DNA of 64,000 nucleotides from DASRWI01 sp035654655 (GTDB lineage: Bacteria > Bacteroidota > Ignavibacteria > Ignavibacteriales > Ignavibacteriaceae). Location of the stretch: positions 37,988 to 101,987 of the forward strand of contig DASRWI010000041.1 of NCBI GenBank assembly GCA_035654655.1, written 5' to 3'. Of this stretch, positions 1 to 10,500 are shown one piece after another. The notes under the pieces are model-generated. The model had not been told where the DNA came from. It saw only the letters and a list, made by a program, of their open reading frames with translations, and did not search any database. Every line of letters begins with the position of its first letter. Positions within the stretch are counted from its first letter, which is position 1. A program made the translations under genes and the position numbers.

Positions 1-1044
1 TTTATGTTCATAATAATAAATAAAATTAGCCATCGCTTTTGCTCTTAATTCAAAAGGAATATTTGCCTGATAAAAGTTTTTGAATGTTTCTGTTAAGCTG
101 AAATCAGTTGCTGTTGGAGAAAATACGGGTATTGGAAAATCCTTAAATTCCTTAGACATATTTTTTATGTCTTTGCTGTAAATTGGACCTATAATCGCAC
201 AAAGTCCGGGAGTTTTAATTAATTCTTTTCTTAATTTTAAATAATAATCAGGCTCATCTTGTATTGATTTCACTAACAAGCCAACTTTAATAGTATTTTC
301 TTTATTATAAAGATTAACAGCTAACTTAATTCCCTTTAATATATCATCAGCTTCGCTTAAAACAATTTCATCCTTAGAATTTAATGGTAATACAACACAA
401 ATAATAAATTTATTTTCATAATCATTCAACAATTCATCGGCTTCTTTAATAATCTTTTCGCCGGAATATAGAGTTTTGATTTCATTTAATAGTTTTAATG
501 CTTCATCAATACGATTGTTATAGATATAATATTTTGCTGATGCTAAAGTATAATCAGGTATAAGTTTTTTATAAAATAAAGAATCTTTAAGCTTTTTTAT
601 TAAATCATCATTAAAATAATTAACAACTATTTCTTCAAATTTTTCTTTGGAATAATTAGAATTATCTTTTTCAATATTTTTTAAAAGTGTTAATGCACTG
701 CTTAAATAATTCTTTTGACGGAATTCAAGGTCAGCTATGCAAAATTCAATTTCCTGATGATTTTTTGAATCATTGTAGGCTTCTTCAAATCTTATAATTT
801 CTTTAGAAGCAGACTGAAGTTGATTAGTATTTAAAAGACATTTAATATAAAAGATATTAGCAACTTCCGCGTTTGAGTTTAAACTATCATCTTTTACTTG
901 CGCAAAAACTTTTATAGCTTCTGAATAGTTTTGAGCATTAAATAATGAAAGACCTTTATTGAAATCTTTATTTTGTGCAATTAAATTTGTTGTACTTAAA
1001 AGGAGGGATAAAAAAATAATTATTAGCGATTTAACCTTGAGCAT
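1..1044 (-). CDS. TPR/periplasmic-binding-protein-like exported protein (3' end cut by window)
   Basis: An open frame starts with ATG at 1044 and runs off the left edge without a stop, so at least 348 residues are present. Residues 1-22 form a signal peptide ending in IAQ. Residues of about 25-200 are helical and TPR-like. From about residue 205 (FIICVVLPL) the sequence resembles the type-1 periplasmic-binding fold of branched-chain amino-acid receptors, with a GPIYSKD-like strand-turn. The start lies inside the end of the upstream TPR gene (14-nt overlap), so the two are probably translationally coupled. The combination recalls LpoA-like outer-membrane activators of peptidoglycan synthesis, but that is only a fold-level comparison. 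The ligand is unknown. Confidence 0.7.
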   Translation of the reverse strand, partial: MLKVKSLIIIFLSLLLSTTNLIAQNKDFNKGLSLFNAQNYSEAIKVFAQVKDDSLNSNAEVANIFYIKCLLNTNQLQSASKEIIRFEEAYNDSKNHQEIEFCIADLEFRQKNYLSSALTLLKNIEKDNSNYSKEKFEEIVVNYFNDDLIKKLKDSLFYKKLIPDYTLASAKYYIYNNRIDEALKLLNEIKTLYSGEKIIKEADELLNDYENKFIICVVLPLNSKDEIVLSEADDILKGIKLAVNLYNKENTIKVGLLVKSIQDEPDYYLKLRKELIKTPGLCAIIGPIYSKDIKNMSKEFKDFPIPVFSPTATDFSLTETFKNFYQANIPFELRAKAMANFIYYYEHK

Positions 1045-1951
1045 TACCATCTAAAATAATGTTGATATTGGGAATCCTTAATACATTTTCTTTTCCAACT
1101 GAGGCAATCTTATTATCAGGTTCAATTCTAAGAGCTAATTCATAATACGAGAGCGCCTCACTGAATTTTCCATTATTATAATATGCTTCAGCTAAATTGT
1201 TATATGCCTCTGCCGAGATATTTTCATTCATTTCTATACACTTTAGAAAATTATTTTCTGCTTTTATGTATTCGTGAATTTTCAAATAAATTTTCCCTCC
1301 CCATTCATAAACTAATGGTTCGGAAGGATTAAGTTTTATTGCTTTTTCAATAGGACCTACTCCGTGAGCATACATATCAAGGTTATAATAGATTTTAGCA
1401 AGCATGAAACTTAATTCCCAAAAATCATTATAAATAGATTCTATTTTCTTAGCATAAACAAGAGCTCGTTCAAAATTATTAAGTTCAATATATATTTTGG
1501 ATAAATAAAGATAAGCTTCGTGAATTAATCCTGTATGCTCCTGATGGTTTATAAAATTCAAAAAATTATGTTTTGCGAGTTCATAATCTTTCAACATAAA
1601 ATATGAATATCCTGTAAAGAAAGATATTGCAGGTTCCTCCTCAGGCAAAATATAACTTAGTACTTCAACAACCTGTTCCCATTTTTTATTATTAAAAAGA
1701 AACTGTCCATAAAAAATTCTTAATTCTTTATTATCAGGATTTTCCTCAATTTGTTCTTTTAATAATTCTATTGCTGGTTCAATGTTCCCCAGGACCTGAT
1801 AAATTTCTGTTATCTTAATAATTGCAGGAAAGTAATCAGGATTATCTTCTAAAATACTTAGATATACCTGAAGTGCATGAAGAACTTTATTTTGGTCATA
1901 AAGGTCTCTTGCTGTGTTCATTTTATATGTTAACTGCTGCTCGTCTAACAT
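1031..1951 (-). CDS. Tetratricopeptide repeat protein
   Basis: About 306 residues made almost entirely of 34-residue TPR units; the clearest are near the C-terminus, such as AEAYYNNGKFSEALSYYELA. It has no signal peptide or membrane segment, so it is probably a cytoplasmic scaffold. I prefer the ATG at 1951 because it overlaps the guaA stop codon as TAATG, the usual coupled arrangement, and has GGGA a few bases upstream. An in-frame ATG at 1960 would add only three residues. It sits between guaA and the exported binding-protein-like gene in one minus-strand operon. A partner cannot be named from sequence. Confidence 0.85.
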   Translation of the reverse strand: MLDEQQLTYKMNTARDLYDQNKVLHALQVYLSILEDNPDYFPAIIKITEIYQVLGNIEPAIELLKEQIEENPDNKELRIFYGQFLFNNKKWEQVVEVLSYILPEEEPAISFFTGYSYFMLKDYELAKHNFLNFINHQEHTGLIHEAYLYLSKIYIELNNFERALVYAKKIESIYNDFWELSFMLAKIYYNLDMYAHGVGPIEKAIKLNPSEPLVYEWGGKIYLKIHEYIKAENNFLKCIEMNENISAEAYNNLAEAYYNNGKFSEALSYYELALRIEPDNKIASVGKENVLRIPNINIILDGNAQG

Positions 1952-3492
1952 TATTCCCATTCAATTGTTGAAGGAGGTTTGGAACTTACATCATAAACAA
2001 CTCTGTTTATTCCCTTAACCTTATTTATTATTTTGTTCGAAACATCAGCAAGAAAGGAATGCTCAAACCTGAACCAATCTGCAGTCATTCCATCCATTGA
2101 AGTAACAGCACGCAGGGCAAGAACATTTTCATATGTTCTTGAATCCCCCATTACACCAACTGATTGTATTGAGAGAAGAACAGAAAATGCCTGCCAAATA
2201 TTATTGTATAATCCGGCTTTTTTAATTTCCATTATATAAATATCATCTGCCTTACGTAATATTTCCAATTTATCTTTAGTAACTTCACCTAATATTCTTA
2301 CTGCTAAACCAGGTCCGGGAAAAGGATGACGTTCAATAAGCTCTTTCGGTATACCTAATTCGTAACCAACTTTTCTGACTTCATCTTTAAACAGCTCCCT
2401 AAAGGGTTCAATTAATTTAAGATTCATAATATCAGGTAATCCCCCAACATTATGATGACTCTTAATTGTAACAGAAACACCTTTTACCGGAACACTCTCA
2501 ATGACATCGGGATATAATGTACCTTGAACCAGAAAATCAGCATTAACTAACTTCTTTGCTTCTTCCTCAAATACTTCGATGAAAGAAGCACCAATAATTT
2601 TTCTTTTTGTTTCAGGGTCTGAAATTTCTTTTAATCTTGAAAGAAAAAGTTCAGATGCATCAACATACTTAACATTTAATTTTAGTTTTTCATCAAATGC
2701 TTTTTTTATTTTATTACTCTCATCGAGCCTCATCAATCCGGTATCAATATGGATACAGTATAATTGATTTCCAATTGCTTTTTTAACAAGGACAGCAGCA
2801 ACAGTAGAATCAACGCCTCCACTTAATGCGCAAATAACGTTTGATTTTCCAACTTTTTGTTGAATTTCTTCAATATTCTTTGTGACAAAGTTCTGAGATG
2901 TCCAATCTCCTGTACAACCGCAGATATCAAAAAGAAAATTCTGGATAATAGCTTTTCCTTCTTCAGTATGAACAACTTCTGGATGGAATTGGACACCATA
3001 TATTTTTTTTGTTGGATTTTCTATGGCACAGATTGGAGAGTGAGCAGAAGATGCTGTAATGTTAAAACCTTCCGGTAATTCTGTTAGGTAGTCTCCGTGA
3101 CTCATCCATACATCAGACTCATCTCTAATATCCTTAAACAAACCTTCTTTACTAACAAAACTAACAATTGCTTTACCATATTCTCTATCCTTAGCTTTTT
3201 CAACTTTTCCATTTAATGTTCTACAGATATATTGCAGTCCATAGCAAATGCCAAGAATAGGAATACCCAGTTCAAATATTTTATTATCTAATTTTGGAGC
3301 ATCATCATCATAAACACTCATAGGTCCACCTGATAAGATGATTCCTTTAGGGTTTAGCTGCTTAATTTCTTCGATGGTAATAGTGTGCGGATGAATTTCA
3401 GAATAAACAGAGACTTCCCTAACTCTTCTGGTAATCAGTTGTGTGTATTGCGAACCAAAATCAATAATTAAAATTTTTTCTTGTGTTACCAT
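1951..3492 (-). CDS. guaA: GMP synthase (glutamine-hydrolysing)
   Basis: Converts XMP to GMP using ATP and glutamine in purine synthesis. The length of 513 residues is normal for the fused bacterial enzyme. The N-terminal class-I glutamine amidotransferase has its nucleophile in GICYGLQ (Cys83) and the His170/Glu172 pair in QFHPEVV. The PP-loop SGGVDS lies at 224-229 of the ATP pyrophosphatase domain. The C-terminus KPPSTIEWE is the family dimerisation and XMP-binding tail. No key residue is missing. It lies in the efp-accB-accC-gcvH-guaA operon, 51 bp after gcvH. Confidence 0.98.
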   Translation of the reverse strand: MVTQEKILIIDFGSQYTQLITRRVREVSVYSEIHPHTITIEEIKQLNPKGIILSGGPMSVYDDDAPKLDNKIFELGIPILGICYGLQYICRTLNGKVEKAKDREYGKAIVSFVSKEGLFKDIRDESDVWMSHGDYLTELPEGFNITASSAHSPICAIENPTKKIYGVQFHPEVVHTEEGKAIIQNFLFDICGCTGDWTSQNFVTKNIEEIQQKVGKSNVICALSGGVDSTVAAVLVKKAIGNQLYCIHIDTGLMRLDESNKIKKAFDEKLKLNVKYVDASELFLSRLKEISDPETKRKIIGASFIEVFEEEAKKLVNADFLVQGTLYPDVIESVPVKGVSVTIKSHHNVGGLPDIMNLKLIEPFRELFKDEVRKVGYELGIPKELIERHPFPGPGLAVRILGEVTKDKLEILRKADDIYIMEIKKAGLYNNIWQAFSVLLSIQSVGVMGDSRTYENVLALRAVTSMDGMTADWFRFEHSFLADVSNKIINKVKGINRVVYDVSSKPPSTIEWE

Positions 3493-3543
3493 AAAACCAA
3501 TTCAGAATAAAAAGAAAACTCCCCTGACGAAAATTTTTAATAA

Positions 3544-3927
3544 TTATGCTTGTCCTATAAGAGCTTTATATGCTTCTGCGTCTAATAGACTATCTAATTC
3601 AGATGGATTTGTTAATTCAATTTTTACCATCCAGCCTAAACCATAAGGATCTGTATTAACTACTTCAGGACTATCAGTTAAATTACTATTTACTTCAACA
3701 AGTTTACCACTGCAAGGTGAGAAAAGGTCACTAACTGTTTTTACTGCTTCAATTGTTCCTAAGGTATGACCTTCACTAACATCAGTTAAATCTTTATTTA
3801 AATCTACAAATACTACATCGCCTAATTCTCCCTGAGCGAATTCTGTAATTCCTATTGTACCAATGTTACCATCAATAGAAATCCACTCGTGTTCTTTTGT
3901 GTATTTTAAATTTTCAGGAAATCTCAT
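3544..3927 (-). CDS. gcvH: Glycine cleavage system H protein
   Basis: A lipoylated carrier that shuttles the aminomethyl group between the P, T and L proteins of glycine cleavage. The length of 127 residues is typical. The lipoyl lysine is Lys63 in GTIEAVKTVSD, with the family start YTKEHEW at about 9-15. It is 21 bp downstream of accC. The P and T protein genes are not in this window, so it is separated from its partners. Placing a second lipoyl/biotinyl-fold carrier next to accB is tidy, but I see no evidence of functional exchange. Confidence 0.97.
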   Translation of the reverse strand: MRFPENLKYTKEHEWISIDGNIGTIGITEFAQGELGDVVFVDLNKDLTDVSEGHTLGTIEAVKTVSDLFSPCSGKLVEVNSNLTDSPEVVNTDPYGLGWMVKIELTNPSELDSLLDAEAYKALIGQA

Positions 3928-3948
3928 TTTAACCTCAATAATAATTTT

Positions 3949-5280
3949 TTAAATAAATGTATCTAAGAAACTTGTATTAAAATTACCCTTAATAAACTTA
4001 GGATCATTTAATACTTTTAAATGGAATGGTATTGTCGTTTTAATACCTTCGATTGTAAACTCTTCTAATGCTCTTTTACCACGGGCAATTGCGTGGTTTC
4101 TATCTTTCCCCCAAACAATTAATTTTCCTAACAAAGAATCATAATAAGGTGGAATTACATAGGATTGATAAATATGAGAATCAATTCTAACTCCAAATCC
4201 ACCCGGAAAATGTAATGATTCGATTTTACCCGGAGAAGGAGCAAAATTTCTATCAGGATCCTCAGCGTTTATTCTGAATTCCATACTATGACCCAAAGGC
4301 TGCCTTGGTAAAGTTTCGATCTTTTCTCCTGATGCAACAATTATTTGCTGTCTAATTAAATCAACATCATAAACCATCTCAGTAACAGGATGTTCAACCT
4401 GAATACGAGTATTCATTTCCATAAAATAAAAATTATGGTGTTTATCAACTAAAAATTCAATTGTTCCAACACCTTCATAATTAATTGACTTAGCACCTTT
4501 AATTGCTGCTTCTCCCATTTTTTCTCTAAGCACAGGGTCAACAACAGGAGATGGTGATTCTTCAATTAATTTTTGGTGTCTTCGTTGAATAGAACAATCT
4601 CTTTCACCATAATGATAAACATTGCCAAATGAATCGCCAAGTATTTGAATTTCAACATGTCTTGGGTCCTCAATATATTTTTCAAGGTAAACGTCACCAT
4701 TATTAAATGATGCAATGGCTTCATTCTGTGCCATATTAAAAGCACGTTCCATTTCATCTTTACTTTGAACTATCCTCATCCCTTTTCCACCACCACCGGC
4801 AGAAGCTTTTATTATTACAGGATAGCCCATTTCTTCAGCAATAATATTTGCATCTTCAAACTTTGTAATCAAACCATCACTACCGGGTATAACAGGTACT
4901 CCATTATTCCTCATTGTCTCTTTTGCAAATGATTTATTCCCCATGGAATTTATCATTTCAGGAGAAGGACCAATAAATTTTATGTTTGAGTCAAAGCAGA
5001 TTTCAGAGAAGGAAGCATTTTCAGATAAGAAACCATAACCGGGATGAATTGCATCTGCACCTGTTATTTGTGCAGCTGAAATTATTGATGATATTTTTAA
5101 GTAACTGTCTTTACTTGCTGGAGGACCTATACATACTGCTTCATCAGCAAATGTAACATGTAATGAGTCTCTATCTGCTTCAGAATAAACCGCAACTGTC
5201 TTAATGCCCAATTCTTTACAAGTTCTAATAATTCTTAAAGCAATTTCGCCTCTGTTAGCAATCAATATCTTATTAAACAA
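3949..5280 (-). CDS. accC: Biotin carboxylase subunit of acetyl-CoA carboxylase
   Basis: Carboxylates the biotin on BCCP with bicarbonate and ATP, the first half-reaction of fatty-acid synthesis. It has 443 residues, normal for AccC. The N-terminal domain starts ILIANRGEIA. The ATP-grasp domain has Lys158 and the glycine-rich loop GGGGKG at 162-167. The catalytic segment EMNTRIQVEHP is at about 288-298. It follows accB by 17 bp, the usual bacterial order. The carboxyltransferase subunits AccA and AccD are not in the window. Confidence 0.97.
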   Translation of the reverse strand: MFNKILIANRGEIALRIIRTCKELGIKTVAVYSEADRDSLHVTFADEAVCIGPPASKDSYLKISSIISAAQITGADAIHPGYGFLSENASFSEICFDSNIKFIGPSPEMINSMGNKSFAKETMRNNGVPVIPGSDGLITKFEDANIIAEEMGYPVIIKASAGGGGKGMRIVQSKDEMERAFNMAQNEAIASFNNGDVYLEKYIEDPRHVEIQILGDSFGNVYHYGERDCSIQRRHQKLIEESPSPVVDPVLREKMGEAAIKGAKSINYEGVGTIEFLVDKHHNFYFMEMNTRIQVEHPVTEMVYDVDLIRQQIIVASGEKIETLPRQPLGHSMEFRINAEDPDRNFAPSPGKIESLHFPGGFGVRIDSHIYQSYVIPPYYDSLLGKLIVWGKDRNHAIARGKRALEEFTIEGIKTTIPFHLKVLNDPKFIKGNFNTSFLDTFI

Positions 5281-5297
5281 AACAATTCCTTTAAGCG

Positions 5298-5774
5298 TTA
5301 AGATTTTTCTATAAGAAACAATGGCTGATTGTATTCAACAGGTCTTCCATTTTCAACTAATACTTTTACAATTTTACCTGATACATCGCATTCAATCTCA
5401 TTCATTAATTTCATTGCTTCTATTAAACAAAGAACAATACCTGCTGAAACATTATCACCAACTTTTACATAGGGATCAGCATCAGGTGTAGGTGCTCTAT
5501 AGAATGTACCTACTATTGGTGAGCGAATTTCGTGAATATTTTTGTTTTCTTCAGGTGTAGATAATGTTTTGGATTCAACATCAGATGCAGCAGCTGTTGT
5601 AACCTTTACTTCGCTTGATAATGGAGCTTGAATAAAATGTGGAAGAGAAGGCTGAGCGGCACTTCTAATCTTTTTTGCAATTTTAATTTTTAATCCATTT
5701 TCTTCAATCTCAAGATCAGTAACATTGGAGCTATCAACAATGTTAACCAATTTTTTTATAAGATTTAAATCCAT
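5298..5774 (-). CDS. accB: Biotin carboxyl carrier protein of acetyl-CoA carboxylase
   Basis: Carries biotin between biotin carboxylase and the carboxyltransferase. It has 158 residues: an N-terminal docking segment, a low-complexity Pro/Ala/Ser/Thr-rich linker (about 38-80), then the biotinyl domain. The biotinylation motif is EAMKLMNE with Lys122; the residue after Lys is Leu where Met is most common. It lies 17 bp after efp and 17 bp before accC, so the three are surely cotranscribed. Confidence 0.97.
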   Translation of the reverse strand: MDLNLIKKLVNIVDSSNVTDLEIEENGLKIKIAKKIRSAAQPSLPHFIQAPLSSEVKVTTAAASDVESKTLSTPEENKNIHEIRSPIVGTFYRAPTPDADPYVKVGDNVSAGIVLCLIEAMKLMNEIECDVSGKIVKVLVENGRPVEYNQPLFLIEKS

Positions 5775-5791
5775 AAAATCCTTCTGCTTAT

Positions 5792-6355
5792 TTATGCCTT
5801 AACTCTTTCAACGTATCCGCCGGTTCGGGTATCAACTTTTAAAACATCACCTTCGTTAATAAACAAAGGAACATTTATAGACACACCTGTTTCCAAGGTT
5901 GCAGGTTTAACTGCACCGGTTGCTGTATCTCCTCTAAAGCCAGGTTCAGTTGAAACAACTTTTAAGAAAACGAAAATAGGAACATCAACATTAATGATTA
6001 GATTACCATTAAATAAAATTTCTACTTCTTCGCTTTCCTTTAGATAGTCAACACCATCTCCGAATAAATTACTTGGTACATTAATTTGCTCATATGTGTC
6101 ATTATCCATACATACTAAAAAGTCACCTTCACGATACAAATACTGGTATTTTCTTCTTTCAACTCTTACAATTTCAATACCTTCACCAGACCTAAAAGTA
6201 TTATCCAATACCTTTCCGGTTTTCAAATTTTTAAGCATTGTTCTAACAAAAGCTCCACCTTTTCCAGGTTTCACGTGTTGGAATTCAATAATCGTGTATA
6301 AATCATTTTTAAATTTTATTATAAGACCATTCCTAAAATCTGAAGTATCAGCCAT
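5792..6355 (-). CDS. efp: Elongation factor P
   Basis: Relieves ribosomes stalled on polyproline. It has 187 residues with the three-domain EF-P layout: KOW-like N-domain, central OB domain, and a C-terminal OB domain ending GGYVERVKA. The tip loop is KPGKGGAF with the conserved lysine at position 32. This loop is the kind that is beta-lysylated by EpmA/EpmB in some bacteria, but no epmA is seen here, so the modification state is open. It is the first gene of the operon running to the left edge. The 143 bp upstream presumably hold its promoter. Confidence 0.97.
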   Translation of the reverse strand: MADTSDFRNGLIIKFKNDLYTIIEFQHVKPGKGGAFVRTMLKNLKTGKVLDNTFRSGEGIEIVRVERRKYQYLYREGDFLVCMDNDTYEQINVPSNLFGDGVDYLKESEEVEILFNGNLIINVDVPIFVFLKVVSTEPGFRGDTATGAVKPATLETGVSINVPLFINEGDVLKVDTRTGGYVERVKA

Positions 6356-6456
6356 AGTTCCTTTGAGTTTTAATTGTTAATAGATAAGTAGAAAAAATAT
6401 AGATATAAGGGACGAAAGTCAAGAATTATAGGGCAAAATGAAGTGTTTTAAAATAT

Positions 6457-6488
6457 AAAAGGCTATTCAATTTCTTGAATAGCCTTTT
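6457..6488 (-). terminator. Rho-independent terminator after the PorV-like gene
   Basis: A perfect 14-bp inverted repeat (6457-6470 with 6475-6488) has a four-base loop and an AT-rich flank on the minus-strand exit. It lies ten bases past the stop of the PorV-like gene and insulates it from efp. Confidence 0.85.
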
Positions 6489-6497
6489 GAATTTAGG

Positions 6498-7502
6498 CTA
6501 AAAAACCAACCCGATGGATAAATATTGAATGTTTGAAAGTCTTCCAAAATCCTGATATGCATAATCGAACTTAACACCTATCACGTCAGCAATTTTATAA
6601 TTTATACCAGCGCCAAGTGTAAATCCTTTTTCAGAATCTTTTTCAAACAAAGAGTTATATCCTGCTCTTGCATAAAAAACTTCATTCCAGGAATATTCAA
6701 GACCTGTATTTAAGTATTCAGTATGGTCATTAGGATGAATGGCATCCACTGCAGCAGTAATCCTGTTTGATTCAGACTTAATTACATCAGTAGATACACC
6801 AAACCTGAAGATTAAGGGAAGGTCATATTTATCTAATTCCAAATTAGAATTAATTAAATTTGCACCACCTGCACCTGAAGGAGTAATTACAAGAATATCT
6901 CTTCCTTCAAGACGCATTTTAGTTCCAAAATTAGAAATGCTTGCTGCAATTCTAAGTTCGTTTAATATTGGAATTCTATACAGTGTACCAATATCTACTC
7001 CGAAGCCTGAAGCATTCATATTGTAAATATTTTCACTGATGAATTTAAAATTTGCACCAATTGAAAATTGGGTTGTTAAGTTTCGTGCATAACTTAATCC
7101 AATAACCATAGCACCGGCATCAAAGAATTCACCAGTTCCTTGTGGATTTTCAATAGTACGAACCATCATTTCATCCATTGAAAGAACATCAACAAATACT
7201 CCAAGATTTCCGAAATCAGAAATATTAGTAGCAAATGCAGCGTAATCGTGCATAATGTCTGCATACATATTTGCATGGAAAAAAGCAGCTTCACTTCCTG
7301 TAATCGAAGTTAAACCGGCAGGATTCCAATACATTGCAGAAATATCATTAGCAACAGATGTGAAAGCACCTCCCATTGCAATAGCTCTGGGACCTACATT
7401 AAGTTTAAGAACCTGTCCTGCGGTTGTGCCTGTTTTATTAGTCTGTGGTAATGCTAATGAGCAAAGCAATAATGATATAAAAAATAATTTTAATAGTTTC
7501 AT
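6498..7502 (-). CDS. PorV/PorQ-like outer-membrane beta-barrel protein
   Basis: About 334 residues from the ATG at 7502. This start has AGGAGA at good spacing and gives a clean signal peptide MKLLKLFFISLLLCSLALPQ. The longer frame from 7544 would put 14 charged residues before it. The segment AIAMGGAFTSVANDISAMYW followed by NPAGL is the hallmark of the PorV/UPF0164 family of FadL-like barrels. PorV acts as shuttle or docking subunit for T9SS cargo. The gene closes a set with a TonB receptor and a large secreted protein, so it may serve that protein specifically. It ends with aromatic beta strands and a terminal Phe, usual for outer-membrane barrels. Confidence 0.88.
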   Translation of the reverse strand: MKLLKLFFISLLLCSLALPQTNKTGTTAGQVLKLNVGPRAIAMGGAFTSVANDISAMYWNPAGLTSITGSEAAFFHANMYADIMHDYAAFATNISDFGNLGVFVDVLSMDEMMVRTIENPQGTGEFFDAGAMVIGLSYARNLTTQFSIGANFKFISENIYNMNASGFGVDIGTLYRIPILNELRIAASISNFGTKMRLEGRDILVITPSGAGGANLINSNLELDKYDLPLIFRFGVSTDVIKSESNRITAAVDAIHPNDHTEYLNTGLEYSWNEVFYARAGYNSLFEKDSEKGFTLGAGINYKIADVIGVKFDYAYQDFGRLSNIQYLSIGLVF

Positions 7503-7527
7503 TTTTTTTATTCTCCTTGTCTCAGCA

Positions 7528-10500
7528 TTACTTAATAATTGCAAATTTAATTAACTTTTCTCCAACACCTGGAGCCTCAATATGTGCAATGTATATACCG
7601 TAGGAAACACTGAATCCATCTTTGTTTAGAAGATTCCAGTACTCTCTTGCATTGTCCATATTTTCATTATGATCAAGCTGCTGAACTAATTCACCGCTAA
7701 GTGAAAATATTCTAATCGTACATACCTGAGGAAGATTTTCAAAGTAGATTCTTCTTTCACCTCTGTTCTGGCTGGCTAATCTGTTTGCCGGCTCAAGGTC
7801 ATTAACGGCAACATAAGGATTAGGAACAACATAAATATTATCTAATCTTGATGATGCTAAATCGTTACTTACTTTCCCTGCTTTTGTTGCTAAAGTAAAA
7901 ACATCATTAGTATAGAAAGGTCTCTTTGTTTTTAGTATTAATACATCGCCATCACCTAATGGAAGAGAATCACCTACTGCAGGAAGGCCAATGGTTAATG
8001 CCCAGGTTAAAGTATCTGAAACAACACCAGTTGCACCAGGAACAAAGAAAACTATATCATCACCACGCGTAAAAGCAGAATCATTTTTTGTTTTCTCATT
8101 AAGTAAAGTAACAATTGGTCTATCAATTCCGGTACTTGTTTCAACTACTTTATAGTTAACCGGAATCTTTATCAGTTTTCCACCGGATGTACTCTTTACT
8201 GCTGAATCAATGTTTGTAGATGCAAATGTTACTATGTAATCACCGGGATACATATACTTTTTTGCACCTATAGGGCTCAAGACAAATGTAAATGGAGTTT
8301 GTCTTCCATTGGTAAAGCGGGATTGAGTTGAAGTTGTATCGAACTCTAATTTAGGATTATTAAATACTTGAAGATGAATACCATCAAATACAGGATTAAA
8401 ATCCTCTGATGAAGTTGCAGTACTTTGATATATTGGATAATATCTATATGTAATTACAAACTTTCCTGCATTTGGCATTGTTGAAGCAGCCGTTCTCTTG
8501 ATAGTGCCTCTTTGAATATCAATATCGTAATCTGTTCCATTGGTATATTCAAAACCTGTTAAGGCATCCTTTATAGAAAAATTTTCATCAATAATAATAT
8601 TGTGATTGCTAATTTCAGTGTTCTTTGTATCGAACAAATAAAATTCTTCTGTTATTGGTTCAAGAATTTCAACTGTGTAGTTCTTTGCCTTATAAGTAGA
8701 ATCAGGTGTTCTTACAGTATCACTAAATGTTAATTTATAATTAGCATCTCTAATATTAAGGTCGTTTACTATTTCAAAATCAACTACACCATTTCCTATT
8801 CCAGATTGATGCAATAGGTTATCATTCTTTATTTCAGGAGTAATGTAGCCACTTGCTCTTGGTCCAGGAACAACACTTAATGTATTTGAATCAAATCTGT
8901 ATTTACCTGTAATAGGGTCAACTGAAATTTTCTTTGTTGTTTCTGATGGAGGAAATCCTGTTGAATCTCCATGGTCAAAAGCAATCAAAGCATAATAATA
9001 AGTTTGACCATTTATAACATTGTTACTGTCAACAAAGGTATGTCTTAGCCCGGTATTATCACCAATGTAATACTGCAATCCTCTACCCTGGAATGGAACC
9101 GGATGATAGCCTTTCCATTGATTAACTAAATCCCATTTAGCTTCAATACCATTAACATCTTTCAGAGGTTCATATAAGAAATGTGAACCTTGTCCATCAG
9201 TTATAGTTAAGGCATCTTCAAAAGTAGGAGTAGTACTTCTTAAGATTTCATATCCTTCAAAATCTTTTCCTGTAATTGGGTCAACACTTTCTTCTGCTTT
9301 AGTATCCCAATATAAAGTAACTTTTTGGTCATCAGGAACAGCAGTTAATGTTGGTAATTCGGGCGGCTTTAAGAATTTATAATTTTTATTGTAAATATCT
9401 TGAACTGTTGAAGCAACAGTTAGCATATCATTTCTATCTTCGCCAAATAAAAATGCCATTGATATTCTTTTTGTTTCACCTTTTTTAAGTGAAATATATC
9501 CTGAACCAAATACAAAGTTAATATCAGCACTCTGTTGAATATCTCCAAAGTTTCTTGGAGTATTTCTTGTCCAGATAGACTCGTCATTGTAAATTCTTTC
9601 TTCACCCCAGCTCCAGCTATTGAAGCTTGTTAGACCAATTTGGTCAGATTCATCAAGGTCAGTATATTCAAAATTTGGTTCGCCTGGTGCAAGAGGGTTA
9701 GGTGAACCATCAGACAATCTTTGACCTGCTGTAGGAACTACATCACCTTCACCAAAATCTCCTGTATTGGCAATACCATCTATACCTACATCATCAGTTT
9801 CAACTTTCCAATCATTATCATTGTCAATTCCATCATCTTGTCTCTCATCAATTATACCGTCACCATCATTATCAATTCCATCATCCGGATTACCGGGACT
9901 TTCAAGGAATTTACATCCTAAATATCCTAAAGGTAAACCTCTATCTCCTATCATATCAGGATCCCAGAAGTATACCATACTTCTTGCATATACAGGAATA
10001 TTTTCAATTCCTTCTCCGTATGGAGGAATAAAGAATCCATTATCATCTTTATTATCCAAGCCGCCAACATCAGGGTCTCCATATATTCCGAAGAATACTG
10101 AATCTAAATCCTTATCACTCTTATTTGTAATTGTATAAACAAAAAAGATTGTATTTGCTGCTAAAGAGTTACTCCACTGTAAAGCTCTTGCATCAATTTG
10201 AACACCAAGACCTTTTTTTGTAGTATCATTTAAGTAAGGATAATATGGAAACTCTTTATTGTCTCTATCATCCATAGCCCAGTATACTTCAAGGTCAGCA
10301 TTGTTTTCACCCTGTTTTAAATAACCCGGCCAAACATATTCACCAAGGGTAGTGTTGTACCATTGCCTTGGCCAACTGTCAGGTTTGCCATCTTTGTCAG
10401 TATCATAATCAGGATTCGATGCTATGCGAGGTTGATTTTCATCTGCATACCCAGGTAAAGGTTTCCATACCCATCTTTCACCGGTAGGACTTTGTTCCCT

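Noticed and set aside
9767..10138. A 123-codon plus-strand frame rich in Ser, Pro and Ile opposite the secreted protein gene
   Set aside because: It is the antisense of the Asp-rich calcium repeats (GAT/GAC read backward give Ile/Ser/Pro). No start signal and no independent support.
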